From Chryseobacterium taklimakanense (GTDB lineage: Bacteria; Bacteroidota; Bacteroidia; Flavobacteriales; Weeksellaceae): DNA of 64,000 nt. Under the pieces are notes generated by a model that did no database searches, had not been told where the DNA came from, and worked only from the letters and a program-made list of their open reading frames with translations. Shown piece after piece: positions 43,859 through 52,356 of this stretch. Positions within the stretch are counted from its first letter, which is position 1; each line of letters begins with the position of its first letter. A program made the position numbers and the translations under genes. The stretch covers positions 868,001 through 932,000 of the forward strand of contig NZ_LT906465.1 of assembly GCF_900187185.1 (NCBI RefSeq), in the 5' to 3' direction.

Positions 43859-45586
43859 ATGAACAAAACACTTTCAATAGGACTCGCGGGTTTCTCCTTC
43901 GTCATCGAGGAACACGCCTACATAAAACTGAGCGACTACCTTGCCGCCCTCCGAAATTCGCTGGATGCGGCAGAAGCCGACGAAGTGATGCACGATATCG
44001 AAATCCGTATGGTAGAAATTTTTAAAGAATCCCTCGGAAAACGAGAAGTGATTAACACTGACGATGTGGAGCGCGTGATCGCCCAAATCGGAAAACCAGA
44101 ACAGATCGAGGAGCAGGAAGAAGCTTATTTTTCTGAGAAAACAGCTAAAAACAGCAAAACAACCGGCACGGCTTATAACGGGCAAAGACAGCTGTTCCGT
44201 GATCCCTCAATCCAAAAAATCGCGGGAGTTTGCGCTGGTTTAGCACATTATACCGGAATGGATGTCACGCTGATGCGCGCCATTTGGCTGGGAATTGCAA
44301 TTTTGGGAATTTTCACCGCGGCAATTTCAACTTCGCTGATCGTGCTGATCTATGTTATTCTTTGGGCAGTGTTACCAAAAGCTGAAACGGCTTCAGATTT
44401 CTTGAAAATGAAAGGAAAGCCGGTAAATTTCGGCACTTTGAAAGAAGAATCGAATAAAATTGTACAGTTTGCCAACGAATCTACACAAAGAGTCGGTGAA
44501 ATTTACAATGAAAACAAACCGTACATCAACCAGGCCGGAAGCGGGCTTTGGAATGTGATCAGATATGTTCTGGGTGCGATATTTGCATTTTTCTCAGTTC
44601 TGTGTATCCTGGGCGTCTTCGCCATCTTCGGAATTATGGGCACCACAAATTTTGAAGGATTAAATGAAATGGATTTCCTTTTCGATGGTGAAATGGGGTG
44701 GGTCCTGAAAGCACTTGCTACCATAGGAGCTCTCATTCCTGCCGTACTTTTTGGACTTTTAGCTATTAAACTTCTTTCTCCAAAAACCGAAATCAGGAAT
44801 TTAGGTTATGTGCTTGGCGCTTTGTTCCTTGCGCTTTTAGGCCTGGGACTTTACTTTGGGATCAGTATGGCGAAAAAAGACATGATTTACAAAGGGCATA
44901 AGGAAGATACTGAGAATATTGCTGTAAATACCACCAATGATTCAATTTTTATTGATCTGAAAAAAATTGAAATTCCACAGAAGTACACCGCGTACGACAA
45001 TGATTTGTTTTCTGACAAGAAAAATGTGTACAAAGGCGATCATCCTTACCTTGAAGTTTCAAGAAGGCCAGATGTGAAATCTCCTTACCTCATCGTAAAA
45101 AGAGAAGCCGAAGGCTATAATGTACCTCTGGAAATGAATGTTCCGGTAGAAGTTACAGATAACAAAGTCATGCTTCCCAATTTCTTCCAGTACCCTTACA
45201 GGCACCGTTTCAGAGATTATCGTGTGAATTATGAACTGGTAGTTCCACAATCTACAAAAGTGATCTCTCTGAGAAAAGATGACATTAATATCGAAGGCGA
45301 CTTAGACGCGGACGGAATAAATGACGATGATGATGACGACAGCAACAACGGAAACAACACCATCAAAGTTGAAAAGAACAAAATCACCATCAACGGAAAT
45401 ACGATTGTGACTGATGATAATGACAGGGACAGCGTAATCATCAACAACAAGAAATACCCAAAAGCGGTTGCTGAAAAAATGATGGACTCTATGAAAATCG
45501 GTTTAAAAGACATGAAAAAACTGAAAAAACTGAATATCAGCATCAACGAAGGTAAAGATGAAATCACCATCAAGACAGGAAAATAA
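43859..45586 (+). CDS. Long PspC-domain protein with putative calcium-binding Asp-rich segment
   Basis: 575 residues. The N-terminus is a cytosolic DUF1700-like helical region (about 1-90), then PspC (QKIAGVCAGLAHYTG, two membrane segments at about 138-165), a second membrane pair (about 233-262 and 282-305), another at 318-335, and a C-terminal external beta domain (360-490). Residues 484-498 (DLDADGINDDDDDDS) resemble a thrombospondin-type-3 Ca-binding repeat, followed by an Asn-rich spacer. The layout fits an envelope-stress sensor or membrane-stabilising factor; the exact role is unknown. Confidence 0.88.
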   Translation: MNKTLSIGLAGFSFVIEEHAYIKLSDYLAALRNSLDAAEADEVMHDIEIRMVEIFKESLGKREVINTDDVERVIAQIGKPEQIEEQEEAYFSEKTAKNSKTTGTAYNGQRQLFRDPSIQKIAGVCAGLAHYTGMDVTLMRAIWLGIAILGIFTAAISTSLIVLIYVILWAVLPKAETASDFLKMKGKPVNFGTLKEESNKIVQFANESTQRVGEIYNENKPYINQAGSGLWNVIRYVLGAIFAFFSVLCILGVFAIFGIMGTTNFEGLNEMDFLFDGEMGWVLKALATIGALIPAVLFGLLAIKLLSPKTEIRNLGYVLGALFLALLGLGLYFGISMAKKDMIYKGHKEDTENIAVNTTNDSIFIDLKKIEIPQKYTAYDNDLFSDKKNVYKGDHPYLEVSRRPDVKSPYLIVKREAEGYNVPLEMNVPVEVTDNKVMLPNFFQYPYRHRFRDYRVNYELVVPQSTKVISLRKDDINIEGDLDADGINDDDDDDSNNGNNTIKVEKNKITINGNTIVTDDNDRDSVIINNKKYPKAVAEKMMDSMKIGLKDMKKLKKLNISINEGKDEITIKTGK

Positions 45587-45755
45587 AGTGATTTGGATGC
45601 GGGCGGATGTTTTAATGGCGTAGTTACAGTTTTTTTGTCCGTCCGTTCCTTTTCGCTTTTATTTTAAATAAAATTTAACAATAGATGTAATATTTTAATT
45701 AATTAAATTGTTATATCTTCGTAGAGTAAAAACATTAACTAAAAACATTTTAAAG

Positions 45756-45818
45756 ATGGTACAGTTTGTCATAGAAATCGTAATGAAAATAATGGATTTC
45801 ATCAGCAGTTTATTTTAA
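45756..45818 (+). CDS. Free-standing 20-residue amphipathic peptide
   Basis: MVQFVIEIVMKIMDFISSLF. Charged or polar residues Q3, E7, K11, D14 and S17/S18 recur at i, i+4, i+7, i+11, placing them on one helical face, with Val/Ile/Met/Phe on the other. The gene has an A-rich leader (no Shine-Dalgarno, as usual here), is not near-overlapping any other gene, and is followed 26 bp later by its own terminator. Net charge is about -1. No family is recognised; the pattern resembles PSM/delta-lysin-type surfactant peptides or a membrane-anchored micropeptide. The start and stop are clear, but whether it is translated is unproven. Confidence 0.55.
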   Translation: MVQFVIEIVMKIMDFISSLF

Positions 45819-45844
45819 GGCAGTCAATATTTCAATATATTTGT

Positions 45845-45875
45845 AAGGTATAACCGGTATGGTTATGCCTTTTTT
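45845..45875 (+). terminator. Terminator of the 20-residue peptide gene
   Basis: 11-bp stem (AAGGTATAACC / GGTTATGCCTT, one G-T pair) with a 5-base loop and a T-rich tail. It isolates the short transcript from the acyltransferase gene that begins at 45899. Confidence 0.8.
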
Positions 45876-45898
45876 ATTTTAAAATTTTACAGGAAATA

Positions 45899-46471
45899 AT
45901 GAAAAAACTTATAGGCAGCGCCTTGCTGAAACTTCTCGGCTGGAAGGTCGTTCTTCACGGAGATGTAAACAATCTGGACCGCTGCATTCTGGTTGTGGCT
46001 CCCCACACTCACAATATAGAGTATATTTTGGGGAATCTCGCCTACTGGAAACTGGGCAAACCTTTGAAAATTATTATTAAAGACCAGCACACCAAGGCCT
46101 GGTACGGAAGCGTGGTTGAAGGTCTGGGCGGGATTGGGATCGACCGTTCACGAAAAAATGACCTAGTTAACTTCGTGGCAGAGCATTTCGAGAAAGAAGA
46201 TTTCAGCCTTGTAATCACTCCCGAAGGTACCAGAAGCCGCGTTGAGAAATGGCGAAAAGGGTTCTACCACATGGCGATGGCCGCAAAAGTTCCAATAGTG
46301 TTGGCAGCCGGCGATTTCAATAAAAAAATCATTTATTTGGGATATAAAATTTCGTATGAGGAATTGACTAAAATGACGTACGAGGAACTCCTGAAGCGCA
46401 TCAGCGACTACTACGTTGACAACAAAATAGTACCGAAAGTTCCGGCAAACTGGAATCCGGATATTCAATAA
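45899..46471 (+). CDS. 1-acyl-sn-glycerol-3-phosphate acyltransferase family protein (PlsC-like)
   Basis: A 190-residue LPLAT-superfamily member. The catalytic box is PHTHNIE (H-x4-E; the usual box is H-x4-D), and the substrate box is PEGTRSR (EGTRS). It is short compared with PlsC (about 240 aa) but matches the flavobacterial family. It acts at the cytoplasmic membrane in phospholipid or lipid-A-like acylation; the acceptor is not known. The downstream thioesterase gene starts 54 bp later. Confidence 0.87.
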   Translation: MKKLIGSALLKLLGWKVVLHGDVNNLDRCILVVAPHTHNIEYILGNLAYWKLGKPLKIIIKDQHTKAWYGSVVEGLGGIGIDRSRKNDLVNFVAEHFEKEDFSLVITPEGTRSRVEKWRKGFYHMAMAAKVPIVLAAGDFNKKIIYLGYKISYEELTKMTYEELLKRISDYYVDNKIVPKVPANWNPDIQ

Positions 46472-46525
46472 AAGAATTTTGTTTAAATGAATTTCGTACC
46501 AAATCAAACCCTTCAAACAATTCAG

Positions 46526-46963
46526 ATGGAAGACAGCAGAAAAAAAGAAATATTACACAAACTCAATAACTGGGGAACTGAAACTTTGGGAAACACCTTA
46601 GAAATCACCTTCACCGACGTTGATGATGAATCTCTTTCAGCAACAATGCCCGTTACACCGAAAGTTCACCAGCCTTACGGAATTCTCCACGGCGGCGCGA
46701 GCGTGGCTTTGGCGGAAACTTTGGGCTCCTGCCTTTCCGTTTTGCATGTAGATACCGAGAAATTTGCGCCGGTGGGCACCAACATCAATTCCAATCATTT
46801 GAGAGCAAAAAGAGAAGGTACCGTAACCGGAAAAGCGACCTTCATCCGTAAAGGCCATACGATGCACGTTTCACAGATTGAAATCCGGGACGAGAAGGGC
46901 AATCTCATCAACCACACCACGATGACCAATAACATCATTCCGCACAGTAAACTTCCGCAATGA
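46526..46963 (+). CDS. Hotdog-fold thioesterase (PaaI/MenI-like)
   Basis: A 145-residue hotdog enzyme starting at the ATG at 46526 (MEDSRKK); a longer frame from 46487 adds 13 residues. HQPYGILHGGASVALAETLGS holds the catalytic loop (Gly-His-Gly-type HGG and an acidic Glu). Its stop overlaps the next gene, an isochorismate synthase, by 4 bp, which suggests that it is the DHNA-CoA hydrolase (MenI) of menaquinone synthesis. That is an inference from position. Confidence 0.88.
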   Translation: MEDSRKKEILHKLNNWGTETLGNTLEITFTDVDDESLSATMPVTPKVHQPYGILHGGASVALAETLGSCLSVLHVDTEKFAPVGTNINSNHLRAKREGTVTGKATFIRKGHTMHVSQIEIRDEKGNLINHTTMTNNIIPHSKLPQ

Positions 46964-47931
46964 TATTTTTTAAATTTCCTTTCGGCGAGAATTTTCTCTC
47001 CGTAGATAATAAACCGGACTGTACTAATGTAAGTTTTGTAAGCTTTACGGGGGAAAATCAACTTGATTTTGAAGGAAATGTAAAGGAAATTAATGACTTG
47101 CCGGAAGTTTTTTCTGACGATTTAAGCAATATTACACTTGAATTTCCAAATGAAGATCAGGAAAAATATGTTGGTAAAATATCGTCCGTCATTGATTTCA
47201 TTAAAGAAAATGATTTGAAAAAACTGGTGATCGCAAGGCAGAAACTGGTACCGTACGGAAGACTAAATGATGCCGGAAAAATCAATCTCACGCAAACCTT
47301 TCTGAATGTTTGCAGAGCATATCCCAATGCCTTCGCCTACTTTTTCAATAAAGACGGGAAGTGCTGGATTGGCGCTTTTTCTGAGGTTTTAGGCAAATTT
47401 AACAAAGAAACTTCCGAATTTGAGACGATGAGCCTTGCCGGAACTTTGCCTGTCAATGAAAACTGGACGGCCAAAGAAATCGAAGAGCAGAAACCGGTGA
47501 CGGCTTATATTTCTACTATTCTGAAAAATTATTCTGAACATGTGGAACAGTCCGAAACCACAGACCATATTTCCGGGAACATCAAGCATCTCCGCACTGA
47601 TTTCAAAGCAAAAACTGACAAAAAAGACTTAGAAAAACTGATTTCTGACCTTCATCCAACACCCGCAGTTTGCGGCATACCGAAAGATTTTTGCAAAAAC
47701 GCGATCGAAAAATTCGAAGTTCTGCCAAGACAATTTTATGCCGGATATATCAGGGTGGAAACGGAATCACACATCCAGTATTTTGTAAACCTGCGCTGCG
47801 CAGAATTCACTAAAAATGCGGCCATAATCTATGTTGGCGGCGGCATCACCGCTCAAAGCAATCCCGAAAAAGAATGGTACGAAACCGAACTGAAATCAGA
47901 AGCAATCCTGAAAAATATTGCTATTTCTTAG
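46960..47931 (+). CDS. menF: Isochorismate synthase (menaquinone pathway)
   Basis: A chorismate-binding-family enzyme forming isochorismate. The core DLHPTPAVCGIP and PRQFYAGYIR, GGGITAQSNPEKEWYETE motifs and LVIARQKL are present. At 323 aa it is shorter than E. coli MenF/EntC, as is usual in this group. It is coupled to the thioesterase upstream. It converges with the marC-side small gene and overlaps it by 11 bp at the 3' ends. Menaquinone is the main respiratory quinone in the phylum. Confidence 0.9.
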   Translation: MIFFKFPFGENFLSVDNKPDCTNVSFVSFTGENQLDFEGNVKEINDLPEVFSDDLSNITLEFPNEDQEKYVGKISSVIDFIKENDLKKLVIARQKLVPYGRLNDAGKINLTQTFLNVCRAYPNAFAYFFNKDGKCWIGAFSEVLGKFNKETSEFETMSLAGTLPVNENWTAKEIEEQKPVTAYISTILKNYSEHVEQSETTDHISGNIKHLRTDFKAKTDKKDLEKLISDLHPTPAVCGIPKDFCKNAIEKFEVLPRQFYAGYIRVETESHIQYFVNLRCAEFTKNAAIIYVGGGITAQSNPEKEWYETELKSEAILKNIAIS

Positions 47932-48115
47932 CCGGAAGCTTAGACCAGGTATTAAGCACATAAACAACAAGGATTCCCACGATTGCAGCTACCATTGAAA
48001 AAAGGTATTTGGTGTTGTCTTCGTGCAGGATCCCGCGCTCCCAATCGAAAGCATAAAGGTTGAAACCAATAAAAACTATAAAAAGGACAAGGAAAATTTT
48101 ATATACGTTTTGCAT
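47921..48115 (-). CDS. Small two-helix membrane protein, conserved hypothetical
   Basis: 64 residues: membrane segment 5-24, a short charged loop (FDWERGILHEDN), membrane segment 37-56, then a basic end (KLPAKK). No domain is recognised. It is in the minus-strand gap after MarC and overlaps menF's end by 11 bp, which is consistent with a real short gene since it shares MarC's strand with 9 bp between them. Confidence 0.65.
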   Translation of the reverse strand: MQNVYKIFLVLFIVFIGFNLYAFDWERGILHEDNTKYLFSMVAAIVGILVVYVLNTWSKLPAKK

Positions 48116-48124
48116 TATTCTGAA

Positions 48125-48727
48125 TTAAAAGTTCACGTAAGTTTGAAACAGTTGCGCAAAGTTAGCGGTAAATAATTTAATGGAGATCGCCAAAAGTATA
48201 ATTCCAAAAACTTTTTCGATGACTTTCAGTGTTCCCCCACCAATTTTTTTCTCAAGCCAGTTTGCGGATTTCAGTACGAGATATACAAAAACCGTATTCA
48301 AAATAATTCCGAATATGATGTTAATATCGTGATATTCGGCTTTTAAAGACAGTGTTGTGGTCAGCGTTCCGGCACCGGCTATCAGCGGAAATGCAATAGG
48401 TACAATGGATGCGGCTTTTGCCTCAGAGTGTTTTTGGATTTGAATTCCCAAAATCATTTCCAATGCAATAATAAAGATTACAAATGCTCCTGCAATCGCG
48501 AAAGAATTGACATCAACCCCGATGAAATTCAAAATCTTGTTTCCTACAAAAAGGAAGGCAATCATAAGAAGTCCGGCTACAATAGAAGCCTTTTCAGCTT
48601 CAATATGCCCGAATTTCTGCTTTAAGCTTACAATAATGGGAATAGATCCAATAATGTCGATTACCGCAAACAAAACCATTGAACAGGTTAAAATCTCTTT
48701 GACCGAAAAGTGCTGAAATACCTCCAT
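48125..48727 (-). CDS. MarC family membrane protein
   Basis: 200 residues, six membrane segments. The N-terminal FAVIDIIGSIPIIVSLKQ and the second half PIAFPLIAGAGTLTTTL form the internal-repeat signature of MarC/NAAT proteins. The transport substrate is not established. It is followed on the same strand by the 64-aa membrane gene. Confidence 0.92.
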   Translation of the reverse strand: MEVFQHFSVKEILTCSMVLFAVIDIIGSIPIIVSLKQKFGHIEAEKASIVAGLLMIAFLFVGNKILNFIGVDVNSFAIAGAFVIFIIALEMILGIQIQKHSEAKAASIVPIAFPLIAGAGTLTTTLSLKAEYHDINIIFGIILNTVFVYLVLKSANWLEKKIGGGTLKVIEKVFGIILLAISIKLFTANFAQLFQTYVNF

Positions 48728-48773
48728 CCTGAAACTTTAATAATTTCGTAAAAATAGATTTTTTTTTTGAGAA

Positions 48774-50510
48774 TTACACAATGTGAGAGTAAAGACTTTC
48801 AATCTGTGCCAGAAGTTGAAGTAAATGTTCTTTGGTGTGCAATGGGGCGTATTTTTCGATCTCGAACGTGTGGATCAGATTTCGGTAATCTTCCGCTACC
48901 TGCTGGCCTTTATGATTTTCAAAATATTCCTTTAAGGAAGTCTTATACTTCCTAAACACCTGACTCTTAACATCATTATCAAATGAAAAGAATGCGTTAA
49001 AAAACTCGACGTACCGTTCTTCCTCAATCAGCTTTTCAAAGAAACTGACTGCAGCATCAACATCCACAGCTATTTCACTGCGTAGAGCAGCTTCAGTTTC
49101 AGAAATACTTCCCAAAGAGATTTTTTCAGTTTTCGGCTTTAAACTATTCATTTTTTTAAGGCCGGAAATGAAGAAAACTATTAATCCCAAAAATAAAGCG
49201 ATGAGTGAATAGTTGGCAAACAGGGTTTTCCAGTTCAGTTTACTCTTATTGTGGATTTTATATTGTTCAGTTTCAATAATCGGCGTATTTACGGTTTCAA
49301 GCACTTCGTTCGTGAGGTCATTTACACGTTCGATTGTGGTTTTGGCACCGGCGATCTGCTGCGGCGTCATCACATTCAGATTCAAGGTCTGAATTCCCAG
49401 ATTGATGTATCTTCTCTGCTCGGGATTGAAGAATGAAAATGATTCGGTATTGACAGAAATATTTCCCGCCTTCTTCGGGATGATCACATATTTTGCGGTT
49501 ACTTCGCCTTCAATACCTTTTCTTCCGCATTTTACGTGCGAAAGTATTTCCGGTTTGTAAACCGAGTAATCTTTTGAATTTAAAATCTTTGGCAAGTGCG
49601 TGGCATCGAGATTTCCATGACCTTTAATTTTTACAACCACATCCACAGGTTTATTGATTTCCGTTTCCGCCGGAGAAGATTTTGCAATAGACACTTTATA
49701 TTTGCCCACTGCATTTTTAAAATTTTCCGGTGATCCTGCCGGTAACTTTTTGACGTGGAGCTTTACCGGATTGGATTTTAAATTTTCCATCCGCTTGCCG
49801 TTGTCGATATAGGCCACAGATGCAGGCGGAACGTTAACGCTCCCCGATTCATTAGGAAAAATCATCACCACCGCAATGACTTGGGATGAAAATACAGATC
49901 TCTGCTCTATATCAGATTTCGCGAAACTTACCGGCTTTATTTCCACATTGCGGTTATCAGGAAAACTGACTTTCCCTACCCTCCTCAAATTATTAAAATC
50001 CTTGCTGTAAGCACGCAAAACTGCGATTGCGGGCTGGTTTTGGTAGACTTCCTTATTCTGAAGTTCCATATTCAGATAAACGTTATCGGAAGTGTTTTCT
50101 GCAACAGATTTCCTGCCGAAATCACCTTCTTTCACCGTCACATAAAAAGGTTCAGACTTGTAGATTCTACCGCTGACGGTAACTAAGGCAGAACCAATCA
50201 GAAATTTCCCGGGCTGCTTCGGTTCTAAAACATATTCATAAACGAGCTGATTGATGACCGTTTTGGTACGTTCATCAACGTAAGTATTCCGCACGGAGCC
50301 TTCCGCAATTTTATTGAATTTCGAGAGGTCTGGCATCCGCAAAGGCGTCTCCTGGACGTTCTCATTACCAACCGTTTCCTGAATGATCGTAAAAACAAAA
50401 TTTTCCTTACCGGTAAGTTCCTTTTTATCGGTATCCGCAACAACATTTACCTGTCCGTAAGTGATTACAGAAGAAATAAGTAAAAGTAAGTATTGCAGTT
50501 TCTCTCTCAT
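48774..50510 (-). CDS. batD: BatD protein of the aerotolerance operon
   Basis: 578 residues: signal peptide, several beta-sandwich repeats (oxygen-tolerance BatD fold; words ENFVFTI, YVDERTKTVINQLVYEYVLEP, PGKFLIGSA, KGHGNLDATHLP), one membrane helix (about 441-460) and a helical cytosolic tail. In Bacteroides, the Bat proteins support aerotolerance and envelope integrity. It is the last gene of the operon moxR-DUF58-X-batA-batB-batC-batD; its start overlaps batC's stop. Confidence 0.93.
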   Translation of the reverse strand: MREKLQYLLLLISSVITYGQVNVVADTDKKELTGKENFVFTIIQETVGNENVQETPLRMPDLSKFNKIAEGSVRNTYVDERTKTVINQLVYEYVLEPKQPGKFLIGSALVTVSGRIYKSEPFYVTVKEGDFGRKSVAENTSDNVYLNMELQNKEVYQNQPAIAVLRAYSKDFNNLRRVGKVSFPDNRNVEIKPVSFAKSDIEQRSVFSSQVIAVVMIFPNESGSVNVPPASVAYIDNGKRMENLKSNPVKLHVKKLPAGSPENFKNAVGKYKVSIAKSSPAETEINKPVDVVVKIKGHGNLDATHLPKILNSKDYSVYKPEILSHVKCGRKGIEGEVTAKYVIIPKKAGNISVNTESFSFFNPEQRRYINLGIQTLNLNVMTPQQIAGAKTTIERVNDLTNEVLETVNTPIIETEQYKIHNKSKLNWKTLFANYSLIALFLGLIVFFISGLKKMNSLKPKTEKISLGSISETEAALRSEIAVDVDAAVSFFEKLIEEERYVEFFNAFFSFDNDVKSQVFRKYKTSLKEYFENHKGQQVAEDYRNLIHTFEIEKYAPLHTKEHLLQLLAQIESLYSHIV

Positions 50511-51250
50511 TACCAGTCTTTCTCGTTGCTTTGTGGTACTGCGTAGGAGTTTTTGTTTAAAATTTTCCGGGCTGTTTCCCGCTCTCTGCCTTCAATCCGG
50601 TTTAGGATTGCATCCTGTGCATCTTTCGGGATATTGCTGCCGTTGTTTTGGTTTTTAGTTTCGTTCGGATCCTGGCCATTGCCCTGGCCCTGCTGCTTGT
50701 TTCCCTGGCCACCATTTTGTGGATCGCCTTTCGGGTCTTTTTTGCTGTCTTTAGATTTATCTTTTCCGCCACCGCCGCCGCTTTTGCCGTCTTTACCTTC
50801 CTGCTTTTGTTGATTTTCTTTATCTTTCAGCATGGCGATTTCGTAGTTCTTGCGAACGGTCTCGTTGTAGGGATCGTATTTAAGAGCCTGTTTGTAAAGT
50901 TCGGCTGCTTTTTGCGGATTCTCGCTCTGCATATAAGCATTGCCCTGGTTGTACAGCGCTGCAGTTTTATCAGCTTTAGTCTGGGCAAAGGCGGATGCTT
51001 TTTCGTACTCGGCCCTGGCTTCATCATATTTTTTCTGTTTGTAAAGCGAGTTGCCAAGGTTATAGTGAGCTGCAAAATCTTTCGGGTTCTGTTTTACGGC
51101 ACCAAGAAATTTTGAGGAAGAACTTTCGTAATTCCCTTTCTCAAACTGCTGGTTTCCTTCGAAGATCAATGTTTTGTAGCTCTCCTGTGCAAAAGTGTAG
51201 AAAAAGCCAAAGAAGGTAAAAATATACGCTATATAAATTCTTTTTATCAT
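50510..51250 (-). CDS. batC: TPR-repeat protein BatC
   Basis: 246 residues: a membrane anchor or signal (5-21), three to four tetratricopeptide repeats (about 25-145, words AAHYNLGNSLYKQKKYDEA and AALYNQGNAYM), and a low-complexity Gly/Lys/Gln/Asn-rich tail (about 150-215) before a short C-terminal segment. It acts as a scaffold with BatB. It overlaps batD by 1 bp; a 92-bp gap separates it from batB. Confidence 0.9.
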   Translation of the reverse strand: MIKRIYIAYIFTFFGFFYTFAQESYKTLIFEGNQQFEKGNYESSSSKFLGAVKQNPKDFAAHYNLGNSLYKQKKYDEARAEYEKASAFAQTKADKTAALYNQGNAYMQSENPQKAAELYKQALKYDPYNETVRKNYEIAMLKDKENQQKQEGKDGKSGGGGGKDKSKDSKKDPKGDPQNGGQGNKQQGQGNGQDPNETKNQNNGSNIPKDAQDAILNRIEGRERETARKILNKNSYAVPQSNEKDW

Positions 51251-51342
51251 TGTCAGTGCAAAAATATTCCTTTTAGTGTTAATAAAGTAATCTTAAACAG
51301 TTAAATTTTGGTTAAAACCACCCTAAAACACAGACCTTTAAA

Positions 51343-52356
51343 TCAAATATTAAAATCGCGTTTCGGATTAAGCAAATAAATCATAAGGAATAATAACAAA
51401 GAGACTGCCAAAAAATACTGATAATAATGTACAGCGTTCTGAGAATCAATCATGACGTTGGTGACGCCTCCTTTTTCGTTGAGGCTGCTCACTATTTTTT
51501 TTGAGGCATCTTCCAGGCTGTTGCCGTCGATATAATTTCCGCCGGTTCCGCTTGCCAGGTAAGACAGCGCATTGGTCTGGCGCCTGCTCACAACGGTTTG
51601 CCCGGTGGTCATATACACTTTATAACCCATCAGTTGGCCGTAAACGTATTCCGGAACAGGCGCGCCTTCTTCGGTGCCGATTCCTACACTCGTGATCCGG
51701 ATGCCCTCTTTTTTTGCAAGGTTTAGGGCAGCTTTATCATTACCTTCATTATCCTCGCCATCGCTGATGAGAACGATTTGCCTTGCACCTTTCGGAACAT
51801 TTTTGAATTTCTTAACAACCTCCTGCATCGCTTTCAGAAAATCGGTTCCCTGAATCTGGACAATGGAGGTTTCGATGCCGCTGATATAAGTTTCTGCAGC
51901 CGTAAAATCCGTGGTCAAAGGCATAATGGAACGGGCTTCACCGGCAAAAACCACAATGCCTACCCTATCATTGGTAAAACCTTTCAAAGAATTCACCATG
52001 ACATTTTTAGCCATGGTCATTCGGTTGGGCTGTATATCTTCCGCATTCATAGAATTGGATACATCAAGAAGGAAAATCACGTTATTCATTTTCTGCTGCG
52101 ATTTCACCTGTTCATTCCCACCCAATAAATCCACAATTGAAAAGATTAAAAAAGTAAACGCCAAAAGATATAATACCGGAAAAATCTTTGAAAATTTATT
52201 CGTTTTCTCGAACAATTCATCCTGAAAGCGCTGTTCCGCAAAAAGTGATTTCCTGGCATTTCTCCATTTTACAAATGCAATAAGGATCACTCCAATAAAA
52301 GGAATGACCAAAAGCAAAAGCAGGTACCAATAATTTCCTAAACTCCAGTCCATCAC
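51343..52356 (-). CDS. batB: VWA-domain protein BatB
   Basis: 337 residues: two N-terminal membrane segments (about 10-28 and 57-76), a von Willebrand A domain with the MIDAS motif DVSNS and downstream Thr/Asp positions (LTTD, SDGEDN), and a C-terminal membrane segment (about 310-330). The fold is similar to its neighbour BatA. It overlaps batA by 4 bp. Confidence 0.93.
   Translation of the reverse strand: MMDWSLGNYWYLLLLLVIPFIGVILIAFVKWRNARKSLFAEQRFQDELFEKTNKFSKIFPVLYLLAFTFLIFSIVDLLGGNEQVKSQQKMNNVIFLLDVSNSMNAEDIQPNRMTMAKNVMVNSLKGFTNDRVGIVVFAGEARSIMPLTTDFTAAETYISGIETSIVQIQGTDFLKAMQEVVKKFKNVPKGARQIVLISDGEDNEGNDKAALNLAKKEGIRITSVGIGTEEGAPVPEYVYGQLMGYKVYMTTGQTVVSRRQTNALSYLASGTGGNYIDGNSLEDASKKIVSSLNEKGGVTNVMIDSQNAVHYYQYFLAVSLLLFLMIYLLNPKRDFNI

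Noticed and set aside
45229-45573. Minus-strand open frame inside the long PspC gene
   Set aside because: It is the antisense of the Asp/Asn-rich coding region; composition, not a gene.
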